This document shows, in pieces, positions 27,075 to 37,387 of a stretch of 64,000 nt of DNA. The DNA is from an uncultured Pseudodesulfovibrio sp. (GTDB lineage: Bacteria; Desulfobacterota; Desulfovibrionia; Desulfovibrionales; Desulfovibrionaceae). The stretch is taken from the NCBI RefSeq assembly GCF_963662885.1, contig NZ_OY760064.1, positions 1-64,000 on the forward strand, given 5' to 3'. Under the pieces are notes generated by a model. It was not told the origin of the DNA. It ran no database searches and worked only from the letters and a program-made list of their open reading frames with translations. The translations under genes and the position numbers were made by a program. The stretch's first letter is position 1, and each line of letters starts with the position of its first letter.

Positions 27075-29603
27075 ATGTCGTCATTTCCCTCTTCTGGTTC
27101 CCGGATCTCCGACTGGATACGGAAACATCTGCCCGGACTGGTGCGCAGGCTCGGGCTGCGGGGCAAACTGCTCCTGGCCCTGATGCCGTCCATTGTCTGT
27201 ATTCTCCTGTTCACCGGGTGGGCCTCCTACAGGGTGTCGGACGAGTTTATCGACATCGCGCTCAGCCGGACCGTGCGCCAGAACACCATGGCCGTGGCCC
27301 ACGAGATGGAGCAGTATCTGGACGGCTGCAGGACGGACTTGCTTTTCTTCGCCGGAGGACGGACCGATTCGGACAGTCTGCGCGACGCGTTCTCACGGCT
27401 CATGAAGTCTGGCGGCAAACCGTATTTTGAACTTTGCTATCTCCCGGCATCGGGCGGGGAGCCTGTGGTTCTGGTTCGACAGGACGGAACCGTCCATGCG
27501 GTTGCATCCAAGGCTCTCGACAGGGTGCGACCCAATCCTTTCGCCGAGTTGGACCGTCTTGCGACGCTGAAACCGGGGCAGGTGGTTCCCTCGGACGTGT
27601 TGGAAGTCTCCTACCCCATGCCCAACAAGGACAGCGCCAACCGCTACGCCACCGCCAATGTGGTCCGCTTTTACACTGCCTGTCCGGGCAACGGGACCGA
27701 GCCCCCCGGCCTGCTTTTTCTGTCCGTGGAGGCCTCCACGCTGCGTAATATCCTTTCCTGGTACAATTCGCGCAAATCGCCCCTCTGGGCCTACCCTCGA
27801 AGTGACGAACTCCGATTCAGTTATTTTCTCAATCATGAAGGTTGGATGCTCTTTCAGTCCGAAGACTATGACAAGCAGGGCAGCGAACTTACCACCTACC
27901 TGGCTAGAGAGGGATTCGACGGGTCGTTGGGCAAACCGGGCAATGCTGCGGCGTTCCGGCCCAACGAGAAATACACCGCGTACTGGGATGCCGTAGCCAC
28001 CATGGGCAAGGGTGAGAATGGGTTGGATCGCGTCGAGGAGACCAGCCCGCAACAGTCCGGCGTGGACTTCCACTATTTCAGCTACGCCCCGGTTCAGTTC
28101 AAGGTCGACCCGGCCGGACCGCCCTCGGTTTACGGCGGCGTGGTCTTCGTGGACCGCAGCCAGTTGCCGATCATCGCGGGCTACAAGAACATGGATGTCA
28201 TGCTCTTCGTGACCATCGGCGGCATCGTGGTCATCTCCATCCTCATTTTCCTGTTCGGGCGCATCCTGACCAAGCCCATCCGCGAGCTTGCGGCGCGCAT
28301 GAACACCCTCAATTCATTGGAGGAGATGGAAGAAATTCATTTGCCGTACAGCGGCTACGACATCACCGTGCTCCAGGAGTCCATCAACAACATCATCCGC
28401 CGGGTCAAACAGCAGGTGGTCGAAATCCAGGCAAAGGACGAGGCCATTCTCAACGTGAACAATCGGGAACGCGCCTCGCTGGAACACGAACGCGAGTTGT
28501 TGGTCGAAAACGAATTGAGCCGCATCCCGGAGATCGTGGGGGTTGGCTCGGCCACGGCCACCCTCAAGGTCAATATTCTCAAGGCCGCCCAGGTGGACGT
28601 GGATGTGCTCATCGCGGGCGAGACCGGTACCGGCAAGCAACTGGTGGCCGAAGCGGTGCATGCCCATTCAAGCCGTTCGGACAAACCGTTCGTCTCCATC
28701 AACTGCGGCGCGCTGGACGAGAATCTGCTGCTCGACGCCTTGTTCGGCCATGTGAAGGGTGCCTTTTCCGAGGCCAAGGAGGACCGCAACGGCGCGTTCG
28801 TCGAGGCCGACGGCGGCATCCTTTTTCTGGACGAGGTCCAGTCCGCATCTCCCAAGGTTCAACAGTCCCTGCTGCGGGCTCTGGCCTCGCGCAAGATCAA
28901 GCCTCTGGGCAGCGATCGCGAGTTGACCGTGGACGTGCGCATATTGGCCGCCACCAACGTGGACATCCCGTCGCTTATCGAGGACAAGGTCTTTCGCGAG
29001 GACCTCTATTATCGGCTGAAAGTCATCGCCATCAACACGCCCGCCCTGCGCGAGAACCGCGAGAACATCCCGCTGTTGTCGGTATATTATCTCAAGCAGG
29101 CCGAAGCACTGGCTGGGCGCGAACATCTCGATCTGAGCAAGGGCGCTTTGGCCAAACTCGTGTCCCATGACTGGCCCGGCAATGTCCGCGAACTGGTCAA
29201 CTGCATCACCCGCGCCGCGGTCATGGCCGAAACCGATGTGATCCAGCCCGAAGAGATACGTCTGGAAAGCGATTTCCATTCCTGGTCCGCGCCGGTTCCG
29301 GTCACGGATGGTGAATCTTCCGACACCGGCACGCAGCAACCCGCGGCTCCGGATACCCCGCAGCCTGCCGTTTACGCCCCCGCGGCTCCGGATACCGACT
29401 CCGGTCTCAACCACCGTCAGAAGGAGGCCTGGGACATCATCCGCAAACAAGGAACCGTGACCCGCAAGGAGTATCAGGACCTTGTCGGCGGCAACCTGCC
29501 CACTCGTACCGCCATCTATGATCTCCAGGATTTCGTCAAACGAGGCCTTCTGGTCAAAAAAGGCAAAGGCCCCTCCACCCGCTACGAACTGACAATCGAG
29601 TAG
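27075..29603 (+). CDS. membrane-anchored AAA+ (NtrC-type) regulator with variant GAFTGA loop
   Basis: 842-aa protein. Membrane helices at about 31-50 and 375-396 enclose a large periplasmic sensor region, followed by a HAMP-like linker and coiled coil (400-475). The AAA+ domain has Walker A GETGTGK (515-521), Walker B GGILFLDEV (580-588) and the arginine-finger region, but the loop that normally contacts sigma-54 reads GAFSEA (562-567) instead of GAFTGA. The C-terminus is not a Fis-type helix-turn-helix: after a Pro/Ala linker (750-775) it looks like a winged helix (AWDIIRKQGTVTRKEYQDL, FVKRGLLVKKGKGPSTRYEL). ATG 27075 has AAAGAGG upstream. It is adjacent to proXWV, to which it is convergent. 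Confidence 0.85.
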   Translation: MSSFPSSGSRISDWIRKHLPGLVRRLGLRGKLLLALMPSIVCILLFTGWASYRVSDEFIDIALSRTVRQNTMAVAHEMEQYLDGCRTDLLFFAGGRTDSDSLRDAFSRLMKSGGKPYFELCYLPASGGEPVVLVRQDGTVHAVASKALDRVRPNPFAELDRLATLKPGQVVPSDVLEVSYPMPNKDSANRYATANVVRFYTACPGNGTEPPGLLFLSVEASTLRNILSWYNSRKSPLWAYPRSDELRFSYFLNHEGWMLFQSEDYDKQGSELTTYLAREGFDGSLGKPGNAAAFRPNEKYTAYWDAVATMGKGENGLDRVEETSPQQSGVDFHYFSYAPVQFKVDPAGPPSVYGGVVFVDRSQLPIIAGYKNMDVMLFVTIGGIVVISILIFLFGRILTKPIRELAARMNTLNSLEEMEEIHLPYSGYDITVLQESINNIIRRVKQQVVEIQAKDEAILNVNNRERASLEHERELLVENELSRIPEIVGVGSATATLKVNILKAAQVDVDVLIAGETGTGKQLVAEAVHAHSSRSDKPFVSINCGALDENLLLDALFGHVKGAFSEAKEDRNGAFVEADGGILFLDEVQSASPKVQQSLLRALASRKIKPLGSDRELTVDVRILAATNVDIPSLIEDKVFREDLYYRLKVIAINTPALRENRENIPLLSVYYLKQAEALAGREHLDLSKGALAKLVSHDWPGNVRELVNCITRAAVMAETDVIQPEEIRLESDFHSWSAPVPVTDGESSDTGTQQPAAPDTPQPAVYAPAAPDTDSGLNHRQKEAWDIIRKQGTVTRKEYQDLVGGNLPTRTAIYDLQDFVKRGLLVKKGKGPSTRYELTIE

Positions 29604-29682
29604 GGAGCCTCCGGTCCCCTTTCCTTTCCTTTCCTTTTCGCAGTGATTTCAGCCGCGCTTCGCGGTGCAGGACACAAAAAAA

Positions 29683-29704
29683 GGCGGCCCCCAAAGGGGC
29701 CGCC
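29683..29704 (-). terminator. terminator of the proVWX operon
   Basis: Stem GGCGGCCCC / GGGGCCGCC with a CAAA loop, followed on the minus strand by a run of seven T. It lies 29 bp after the stop of proX and also faces the end of the AAA+ regulator gene. Confidence 0.82.
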
Positions 29705-29732
29705 GTATTTTCGCCGATCTTATGCGGAATAG

Positions 29733-30761
29733 TTATTCGGCAGCTTCTCGGGCAGCCTTCAACCAGCCGTCCCAGGTCGCCTTGTTGTTCTTGATCCATT
29801 CGTCCGCATGCTTGGCAATGTCCTTGTCAGACTTTTCGCCTTCGTTCATGCGGGTGTTCTGGGCGCTGATGTCGGCCAGGGGCAGGGTGAAGAGCTCCAG
29901 GAACTTGGCGGCTGCCGGGTTCTTTTCGAGGAACTTCTTGTTGGCCACAGCGCGGATATCGGAGACCACGAAACCGGCCTTGAGCGGATCGGAGACAGCG
30001 CCTTCGACGCCGGACACGGTCATGCGGTCCGCATTGCTGGCCTGGGCTTCAGTGGGCTTAATCTCGGGAACATTGATCCAGACCACGTCCTTGCCGGGCT
30101 TGAACTTGAAAACAGTCCAGTTGGGCGTCCAGGTGTAGAAGAAGACCGGCTTGCCGGACTTGTATTCGCCCAGCGCCGCGGCCATACCCGCCTCATAGGA
30201 GGCCTTGACCGGGTTGATGTAGTCCTTGAGGCCGTACACTTCCATGTGGTGGGCGATGACTTTCTCGCAACCCCAGCCCGGAGGGCAGGCGGTCAGGTCG
30301 GCTTTGCCGTCACCGTTGGAGTCGAAGGCCTTCATGACCTCGGGACGCTTGAAGTCGTCCAGGGACTTGATGTTGTATTTTTCAACGTCGCGTTTGGACA
30401 CCAGATACCCCTGCATGCCACCGGCCTTGGCCACGTAGCCGATGATCTGCGCCTTCTTGTCGAAGTTCTTGGGCAGCTGGGCGTTGTGCATGGGGAACCA
30501 GCCATTGGTCCAGTAGTCCACGTCGCCGAGCGTCACGGACTTGTAGAAGATGGGGTTGGTCAGGTCGCGGGGCTTTTTCACTTCATAGCCCAGGGCTTCG
30601 AGTCCCTTGCGGACCAAGGCTTCCTGGAAGAAGCCGGTGTTCCAGGTGGCGCGCGCAGGCTGGACGGTGACGCCCTTGCCCGGCTGCATGTCCATGGCGA
30701 AGGCGGAAGATGCGATCAGGACCGCAAGCAGGGCGGTCAGCAGGAATTTCATACGTTTCAT
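29733..30761 (-). CDS. proX: glycine betaine/proline ABC transporter binding protein
   Basis: 342-aa periplasmic ligand-binding protein of the ProX family. Residues 1-22 (MKRMKFLLTALLAVLIASSAFA) are a Sec signal peptide. Aromatic ligand-box regions are seen (RATWNTGFFQEAL, YWTNGWFPMHN, FFYTWTPNWTVF). It binds glycine betaine or a related quaternary amine for osmoprotection. Last gene of proVWX, with an AGGAGG ribosome site 26 bp downstream of proW. Confidence 0.93.
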   Translation of the reverse strand: MKRMKFLLTALLAVLIASSAFAMDMQPGKGVTVQPARATWNTGFFQEALVRKGLEALGYEVKKPRDLTNPIFYKSVTLGDVDYWTNGWFPMHNAQLPKNFDKKAQIIGYVAKAGGMQGYLVSKRDVEKYNIKSLDDFKRPEVMKAFDSNGDGKADLTACPPGWGCEKVIAHHMEVYGLKDYINPVKASYEAGMAAALGEYKSGKPVFFYTWTPNWTVFKFKPGKDVVWINVPEIKPTEAQASNADRMTVSGVEGAVSDPLKAGFVVSDIRAVANKKFLEKNPAAAKFLELFTLPLADISAQNTRMNEGEKSDKDIAKHADEWIKNNKATWDGWLKAAREAAE

Positions 30762-30786
30762 GGAACCTCCTCGGATTCGATTTCGG

Positions 30787-31617
30787 TTATTTCTTTCGGG
30801 CCATTGACTGAGTGATGCGGTCCAGAACGATGGCCATGAGCACGATGCCCAGGCCGCCGACCACGGCGCGTCCGATGTCCAGGGTGTTCAACCCGAGAAT
30901 GACCGGAGAGCCGAGTCCACCCGCGCCGATGAGCGCGGCGATGACGACCATGGAAAGGGCCATCATGATGGTCTGGTTCAGACCTGCCAGAATGGTCGGC
31001 AGGGCAAGGGGGATCTGGACCTTGATGAGTACCTGCCAGCGGGTGGCCCCGAAGGCCTGGGCCGCTTCCACCAGCTCCGGATGGACCTGCCTGATGCCCA
31101 GGCTGGTCAAACGGGTGATGGGGGGCAGGGCGAAAATGATGGTCGCCAGCACGCCCGCCACGTTGCCCACGGAGAAAAGCATGACGATGGGCACGAGGTA
31201 GACGAACGCGGGCGTGGTCTGCATGGCGTCGAGCACAGGCCGGAGCCCGGCCTCGAACCGGTCGCTACGGCCGGACATGATCCCCAACGGGATGCCGATG
31301 ATCGCACAGATGACCACCGAGGACAGGACCATGGCCAGGGTGATCATGGTTTCCTCCCACAGGCCGAGGAAACCGACCAGAAGCATGGAGGCCAGGGAGA
31401 ACACGGCCAGCCGCTTGCCGGAGAATTTCCAGGCCAGGAAACAGACCACGACAATGACGATAAGCGGGTGCAGGGCGGAAAGGCCGTGCTCGAAGCCGCT
31501 CAAAAGATAGTCGACCGGCCATTTGAGCATCTGGAAGAATTCCCGATAGTTATCCACCAGCCATTCAACGGCCTCGGAGACCCACGTGTCTAGGGGGATT
31601 ATTGCGTCTTGAAACAT
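30787..31617 (-). CDS. proW: glycine betaine/proline ABC transporter permease
   Basis: 276-aa inner-membrane permease with six to seven helices and the EAA loop EAAQAFGATRWQVLIKVQIP. An N-terminal amphipathic and tail segment (WLVDNYREFFQMLKWPVDYLL) is typical of ProW. Its ATG overlaps the stop of proV (ATAATG), so the two are coupled. Confidence 0.93.
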   Translation of the reverse strand: MFQDAIIPLDTWVSEAVEWLVDNYREFFQMLKWPVDYLLSGFEHGLSALHPLIVIVVVCFLAWKFSGKRLAVFSLASMLLVGFLGLWEETMITLAMVLSSVVICAIIGIPLGIMSGRSDRFEAGLRPVLDAMQTTPAFVYLVPIVMLFSVGNVAGVLATIIFALPPITRLTSLGIRQVHPELVEAAQAFGATRWQVLIKVQIPLALPTILAGLNQTIMMALSMVVIAALIGAGGLGSPVILGLNTLDIGRAVVGGLGIVLMAIVLDRITQSMARKK

Positions 31618-32837
31618 TATTGGTCACCTCCTTCGGAAAGGGCGACTTCGGTTTTATGCAGAATTTTGAGGAATCGGTTTTTGGAGACCACGCCGAGATA
31701 GCGGTTGTTGTCATCCACTACCGGTATGGGCCATGTGGCGGCGGCCACCTGCGGAAGGATGTCCTGCATGGAATCATCCTTGTGCACGGTAAAGGCTTCG
31801 GGCAGGTAGACCTGACTCAGCGGATTGTCGGGCAGTCCGGCTTCCAGCGCGTTGCGGATGCCCTCGGACGAGATCACGCCGAGAAAACGGCGGCGAGAGT
31901 CCACGGCGTAGGCGTATTCGAGGTCGCTGCCGCTCAGGATTTCATGGGCGATACGCAGGCTGCCTTTCTTGGTGAGCACTATGGTTGGGTAGGAGTCGCG
32001 CACGATGTCGCCCGCGCTGATGACGCCGGTGGGGTCCACGCCCCGGAAGAAGGCACGAACGTAATCGTTGGCCGGGTTCTGAAGAATTTCGTCGGGCGTG
32101 CCGACCTGGACCACATTACCGCCCTCCATGATGGCGATTCGGTCGCCGATGCGCAGGGCTTCGTCCAGGTCATGGGAAATGAAGACGATGGTTCGCTGGT
32201 GCTCTTCCTGGAGATTGATCAATTCGTCCTGCATCTCGGTGCGGATCAGCGGATCGAGTGCCGAAAAGGCCTCGTCCATGAGCAGGATTTCCGGGTCCAC
32301 GGCCAGCCCCCTGGCCAAACCGACGCGCTGCTGCATGCCGCCGGAAAGCTGTTTGGGGTACTGGTCTTCCCATCCGGCCAGGCCGACCTGGGCCAGTGCT
32401 TCGCGGGCACGCTCGTGGCGCTTTTCCTTTTCTACTCCGGCCAGTTCCAGGCCGAATGCCGCGTTGTCCAGCACTGTCTGGTGGGGCATGAGCGCGAACG
32501 ACTGGAAGACCATGCTCATGTTGTGCAGCCGAAATTTGACCAGTTCCTCGTCGCTCATGGCGGTGACATCTTCGCCGTTGACCAGGACCCGCCCGGCCGT
32601 GGGTTCGATGAGCCTGTTGAGCATGCGCACCATGGTGGACTTGCCCGAACCGGACAGGCCCATGATGACGAAAATTTCGCCGTCTTCGATGGTGAAGGAG
32701 GCATTGTTCACGCCCACCGTCATGCCGGTTTTCTCCAGCACTTCTGTTTTAGTGTGGCCCTGTTGCAGCAGCTCAAGGCCTTTTCGGGGTTTGCTCCCGA
32801 AAATTTTGTAAAGGTTTTCTACTTTGATTTGTCCCAT
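31617..32837 (-). CDS. proV: glycine betaine/proline ABC transporter ATP-binding protein
   Basis: 406-aa ATPase of normal ProV length: Walker A GLSGSGKST, signature LSGGMQQR, Walker B ILLMDEAFSALDP, H-loop ISHDLDEA, and two C-terminal CBS motifs (about 285-400), which in this family sense ionic strength or nucleotides. First gene of proVWX. Ribosome site CGGAGT. A structured leader (32927-32988) lies 90 bp upstream. Confidence 0.94.
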   Translation of the reverse strand: MGQIKVENLYKIFGSKPRKGLELLQQGHTKTEVLEKTGMTVGVNNASFTIEDGEIFVIMGLSGSGKSTMVRMLNRLIEPTAGRVLVNGEDVTAMSDEELVKFRLHNMSMVFQSFALMPHQTVLDNAAFGLELAGVEKEKRHERAREALAQVGLAGWEDQYPKQLSGGMQQRVGLARGLAVDPEILLMDEAFSALDPLIRTEMQDELINLQEEHQRTIVFISHDLDEALRIGDRIAIMEGGNVVQVGTPDEILQNPANDYVRAFFRGVDPTGVISAGDIVRDSYPTIVLTKKGSLRIAHEILSGSDLEYAYAVDSRRRFLGVISSEGIRNALEAGLPDNPLSQVYLPEAFTVHKDDSMQDILPQVAAATWPIPVVDDNNRYLGVVSKNRFLKILHKTEVALSEGGDQ

Positions 32838-32926
32838 AGATACTCCGTTGAATGTGTCGACAGGCTCCCGCGCCGAGGGCGTGGGAACGTTGAGAAAGAA
32901 GACTTTCGAAATGGAATTAGAAGAGG

Positions 32927-32988
32927 GGAACCCTGTCGCGAAGTCCGCAGGGAGTGGTCACGCGGGGGTGACGTACGGACAGGGTTCC
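32927..32988 (-). promoter_or_regulatory. structured proV leader, possible riboswitch-like or osmo-responsive element
   Basis: Within 62 nt, perfect 11-bp arms (GGAACCCTGTC / GACAGGGTTCC) enclose two further hairpins: GTCAC-loop-GTGAC (32957-32972) and GCG-AAGTC-CGC (32938-32948). This forms a compact three-way junction in the 5' leader of proV. I do not recognise it as a named riboswitch. A short GC hairpin (about 32868-32887) lies between it and proV. Confidence 0.45.
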
Positions 32989-33437
32989 TTGTCCGCTATG
33001 GCATTTCGAGGTCAGTGACATGTAGATCTTATCGGTGCACGTTTTTTAATGTTGTTTTACTAATAATACAGTTATCAATTGCTGCAACAAACTTTTGTAT
33101 TAGAAAGGAGCAACTGTAAGAGTGGATTTATTACTGTATTATCGCTGTAAACTTTTGTTACATTTTGAAAACAACAGTTCAGGATGTGCATCAGCGAATT
33201 CCATCCAGAGACAATATCGAATTTGAACCATTATGTCAAAATTTGATTTTTTATTCGTTTTACGACGCGAATTTTTCGGAAATAATATGAATTAACATAT
33301 GGCTGAAACACTTTCACAAGACAGTATTTTAAGCCGTTCCCAAAAAACTGTCGTTGGTTGGGAATACCGAGGGTGAATGTCGCTGTAGAAATGCTATTAA
33401 TACATTGTAATAAAAAATCTTATTGACGTGAACATAA
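32989..33437. other. AT-rich intergenic region upstream of proV
   Basis: This stretch is strikingly AT-rich compared with the rest of the window and has short repeated words such as AAACTTTTGT (around 33090 and 33149). No gene with coding character is seen; the 34-codon frame from GTG 33122 has poor spacing to its AAGGAG. It probably holds the proV promoter. Confidence 0.4.
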
Positions 33438-33567
33438 TGTCCTGTGCCCCTGCCCCATGAAGGGCTCGCAGGCAGTCTTGGCAGACCAAAAGACGAAGGG
33501 GCAGGGGAGGCTTTGTGGGAGGAGTCGCAGGGACGAGTTCTCGTCGTATCTCTCGGACCGCAGGACG
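33438..33567 (+). ncRNA. candidate structured RNA, family unknown
   Basis: The ends TGTCCTGTG (33438-33446) and CGCAGGACG (33559-33567) pair with two wobbles. Inside, CCCCTGCCCC (33447-33456) pairs perfectly with GGGGCAGGGG (33498-33507), and a GACGAG-type hairpin lies near 33531-33545. A CATAAT box at 33433-33438 could be the -10 of its promoter. The closed, GC-rich structure in an AT-rich gap suggests a small RNA (6S-like in outline), but no conserved family motif was recognised and strand is uncertain. Confidence 0.3.
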
Positions 33568-33600
33568 AGATTCGGTCAGCCCCTTCTTGAAAAAAATGAA

Positions 33601-33626
33601 GGCCCGGCAGGAATTCCTGCCGGGCC
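33601..33626 (-). terminator. terminator of the ars operon
   Basis: Perfect palindrome GGCCCGGCAGGAATTCCTGC and on to the complementary end, followed on the minus strand by TTCATTTTTTTC. It lies 26 bp after the 36-aa gene, so that gene is inside the ars transcript. Confidence 0.8.
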
Positions 33627-33651
33627 AGCCTTACGTTTGTTTATACAGTGC

Positions 33652-33762
33652 CTAAGAGAACAGGGAGAAGCGGAGTTCGCCGCTCTTTTCTACCCGGATG
33701 CATGCGGTCCAGGCGCTCAGGGGCGACCAGGACCGGATACGTTTCCACAAGTGTTTTTTCAT
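33652..33762 (-). CDS. 36-aa peptide at the end of the ars operon
   Basis: Short gene read directly: ATG at 33762, stop TAG at 33652. Its AAGGAG ribosome site overlaps the TAA stop of arsC, indicating translational coupling. The product is MKKHLWKRIRSWSPLSAWTA plus 16 residues (CIRVEKSGELRFSLFS): basic, Trp-rich, one cysteine, no clear membrane helix. The operon terminator follows 26 bp later. Function unknown; the Cys and basic charge could fit arsenite handling, which is only a guess. Confidence 0.6.
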   Translation of the reverse strand: MKKHLWKRIRSWSPLSAWTACIRVEKSGELRFSLFS

Positions 33763-33772
33763 TATGTACTCC

Positions 33773-34210
<438 letters not shown>

Positions 34211-34219
34211 GGCGTGCTC

Positions 34220-35323
<1,104 letters not shown>

Positions 35324-35338
35324 CGCCGTTCCCTTTGC

Positions 35339-35689
35339 CTAGTTTGAGCAGGTTTCTTCGGTTTTGTTCGCCAGATGGTCCATGAGCCGTTCATAATCCA
35401 GTCTCGCCTGCTCCAGGTCGGGCAGCCGCGTCCTGAGTATTTGCAGGATTTCGGACTGGAGTGCCCCGGCAGGTGTGGCCAGGGTATAGTAGACCCACTT
35501 GCCCTTGCGGCAGCTGTCCACCCACCCCCCATTGCGGAGGAAGGACATGTGCCGGGAGACCGTGGATTGAGGCAGGTCGAGGGCGGCCATCAGGTCGCAA
35601 ACGCACAGCTCACCATGATCCAGCAGCCGCAGCACCCTCAGCCGGGTGGGCTCGCCGAGCCCCTTGAGTCGTAACGCGAGTTGTTCCAT
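35339..35689 (-). CDS. arsR: ArsR-family arsenic-responsive repressor
   Basis: 116-aa winged-helix repressor. The inducer site ELCVCDL has C29 and C31; the recognition helix is PQSTVSRHMSFLRNGGWV. Two more Cys (DSCRKGKW and the C-terminal ETCSN) are present. The sequence just before the ATG lacks a Shine-Dalgarno, and the operator-like palindrome lies 11 bp upstream, so the message may be nearly leaderless. First gene of arsR-acr3-arsC plus the 36-aa gene. Confidence 0.92.
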   Translation of the reverse strand: MEQLALRLKGLGEPTRLRVLRLLDHGELCVCDLMAALDLPQSTVSRHMSFLRNGGWVDSCRKGKWVYYTLATPAGALQSEILQILRTRLPDLEQARLDYERLMDHLANKTEETCSN

Positions 35690-35699
35690 GAGGAGATAA

Positions 35700-35719
35700 A
35701 TATTCGCTTATGCGGATAT
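35700..35719 (-). promoter_or_regulatory. ArsR operator-like inverted repeat
   Basis: ATATTCGC-TTAT-GCGGATAT is a 20-bp inverted repeat with one mismatch, ending 11 bp before the arsR start codon. ArsR proteins usually bind such AT-flanked repeats over their own promoter, so autorepression is likely. Confidence 0.6.
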
Positions 35720-35956
35720 GTCAATGGCAATTGGGTGACGATTTTGTGCCGGGCCCATGAAACGCGTCGGTGGAATTTCCGCTGAAATGTCTGTATACGA
35801 TGTCTGAAACCGAGGCGCGAGCCGCCCGGAACAGGCGCTGGCCGAAAAACAACTGGCTACGAGCCCTGGATGATGATTGAATGCAAAACCGGCCGAGCGG
35901 CCGGAACAAAGTATGACAATACCGATCGCCCGGTAAACGGGCAGGGAGGAATACAC

Positions 35957-37315
35957 ATGAAGCCGATTTCGCGGGAAGTGTTCAGGACCTATGACATTCG
36001 CGGCCTGGTGGACAAGGATTTCGACGAAGAGTGGGTCGAGCGGCTTGGCCGTGCCTGCGGCCAGTATTTTTTGGAGAACGGTTCCAATACCGCCGTGGTC
36101 GGACATGACTGCCGCCACTCTTCGCCCGGCTACGCCAAAGCTCTGGTGCGCGGACTGAACGCGACCGGGGTGGACGTCGTCACCATAGGCCAGGTTTCGT
36201 CTCCGGCCTTCTATTGGTCCGTGACCAAACTCGGCGAAACCGCAGGCGTCATGATCACCGCCAGCCACAACCCCTCTGAATACAACGGGTTCAAAGTCTG
36301 GCAGGGCATCAGCACCATCCACTCCGATGAAATTCAGGACGTCTTCGCACTCATGGAAAAGGGCGAGTTCCCTGAAGGGCAGGGGACCGCGCGGCATGAG
36401 GACATGCTCGGCAAATACGTGGCCGAACTGTCCGGTGACGTGACCCTGGCCAAGCCGATCAAGGTCGTTGTGGACGGCGGCAACGGCACGGGCGGGACGC
36501 TCACCGCAGACGCCCTGGAAAAGGCCGGAGCCGAGGTGATCCGCATCTACTGCGAGCCGGACGGCGATTTCCCCAACCATCACCCTGATCCGGTGGTGGA
36601 GAAGAACATGGTCGCTCTGCAGGAGGCCGTGCTCAAGGAAAAGGCGGACATCGGCATCGGCCTGGACGGCGATGGCGATCGCATAGGCGTGGTCACGGAA
36701 AAGGGCGAGCTGCTCTTCGGCGACCAGTTGGTGGCCATCTATGCCCGCGACATCCTCAAGGCCTTCCCCGGCGCGGCGATCATCGGCGAGGTCAAGTGCT
36801 CCCACCTCATGTATGACGATATTCGCGCCCATGGCGGCGATGCGGTCATGTGGAAGACCGGCCATTCCCTGATCAAGGCGCGCATGCGCGAGATCGGGGC
36901 CAAGTTCGCTGGCGAGATGTCCGGCCACATGTTCTTCGCCGACCGTTACTACGGTTTCGACGACGCCACCTACGCCGCCCTGCGCATGGTCGAGATTCTT
37001 TCCAAGTCCGACAAGCCCATGAGCGAGCAGCTCAACTGGCCCAAGACATGGTCCACTCCGGAAATCCGCGTGGATTGCCCGGAGAACATGAAGGAACGCG
37101 TGGTCGGCAAGGCCGTGGATTACTTCAGCTCCAAGTTCGACGCCATCGACATCGACGGCGTGCGCGCCGTGTTCCCTGACGGCTGGGGCCTCATCCGCGC
37201 CTCCAACACCCAGCCCGTCCTGGTCCTGCGTTTCGAAGCCGAAACCCCGGAGCGTCTCGACGAAATCCGGTCCATGTTCGAAGAAAAACTCAAGACCTGG
37301 ATTGCCGAAGGCTAA
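35957..37315 (+). CDS. phosphomannomutase/phosphoglucomutase
   Basis: 452-aa alpha-D-phosphohexomutase converting hexose 1- and 6-phosphates, feeding GDP-mannose, glycogen or LPS sugar pathways. The catalytic phosphoserine loop is TASHNPSEYNG (about 101-111), the metal loop is DGDGDRIGV (about 237-245), the sugar-binding loop is GEMSGHMFF and the phosphate-binding C-terminal loop is RASNTQPVLVLRFE. ATG 35957 has GGGAGG upstream. Monocistronic with its own terminator at 37336-37370. Confidence 0.92.
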   Translation: MKPISREVFRTYDIRGLVDKDFDEEWVERLGRACGQYFLENGSNTAVVGHDCRHSSPGYAKALVRGLNATGVDVVTIGQVSSPAFYWSVTKLGETAGVMITASHNPSEYNGFKVWQGISTIHSDEIQDVFALMEKGEFPEGQGTARHEDMLGKYVAELSGDVTLAKPIKVVVDGGNGTGGTLTADALEKAGAEVIRIYCEPDGDFPNHHPDPVVEKNMVALQEAVLKEKADIGIGLDGDGDRIGVVTEKGELLFGDQLVAIYARDILKAFPGAAIIGEVKCSHLMYDDIRAHGGDAVMWKTGHSLIKARMREIGAKFAGEMSGHMFFADRYYGFDDATYAALRMVEILSKSDKPMSEQLNWPKTWSTPEIRVDCPENMKERVVGKAVDYFSSKFDAIDIDGVRAVFPDGWGLIRASNTQPVLVLRFEAETPERLDEIRSMFEEKLKTWIAEG

Positions 37316-37335
37316 CCGTAGCGGCACATATCAGT

Positions 37336-37370
37336 AAAAAGGGCGCGGGCTATCAGGTCCGCGCCCTTTT
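37336..37370 (+). terminator. rho-independent terminator
   Basis: Stem AAAAGGGCGCGG / CCGCGCCCTTTT with a 10-nt loop, 20 bp after the phosphomutase stop codon, followed by TTTTGTTG. Confidence 0.82.
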
Positions 37371-37387
37371 GTTGTCGCCTCCGGCGG

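Noticed and set aside
33122..33226. 34-codon frame from GTG near an AAGGAG in the AT-rich gap
   Set aside because: Spacing to the AAGGAG is poor (11 nt), the start is GTG and the product has no recognisable character.
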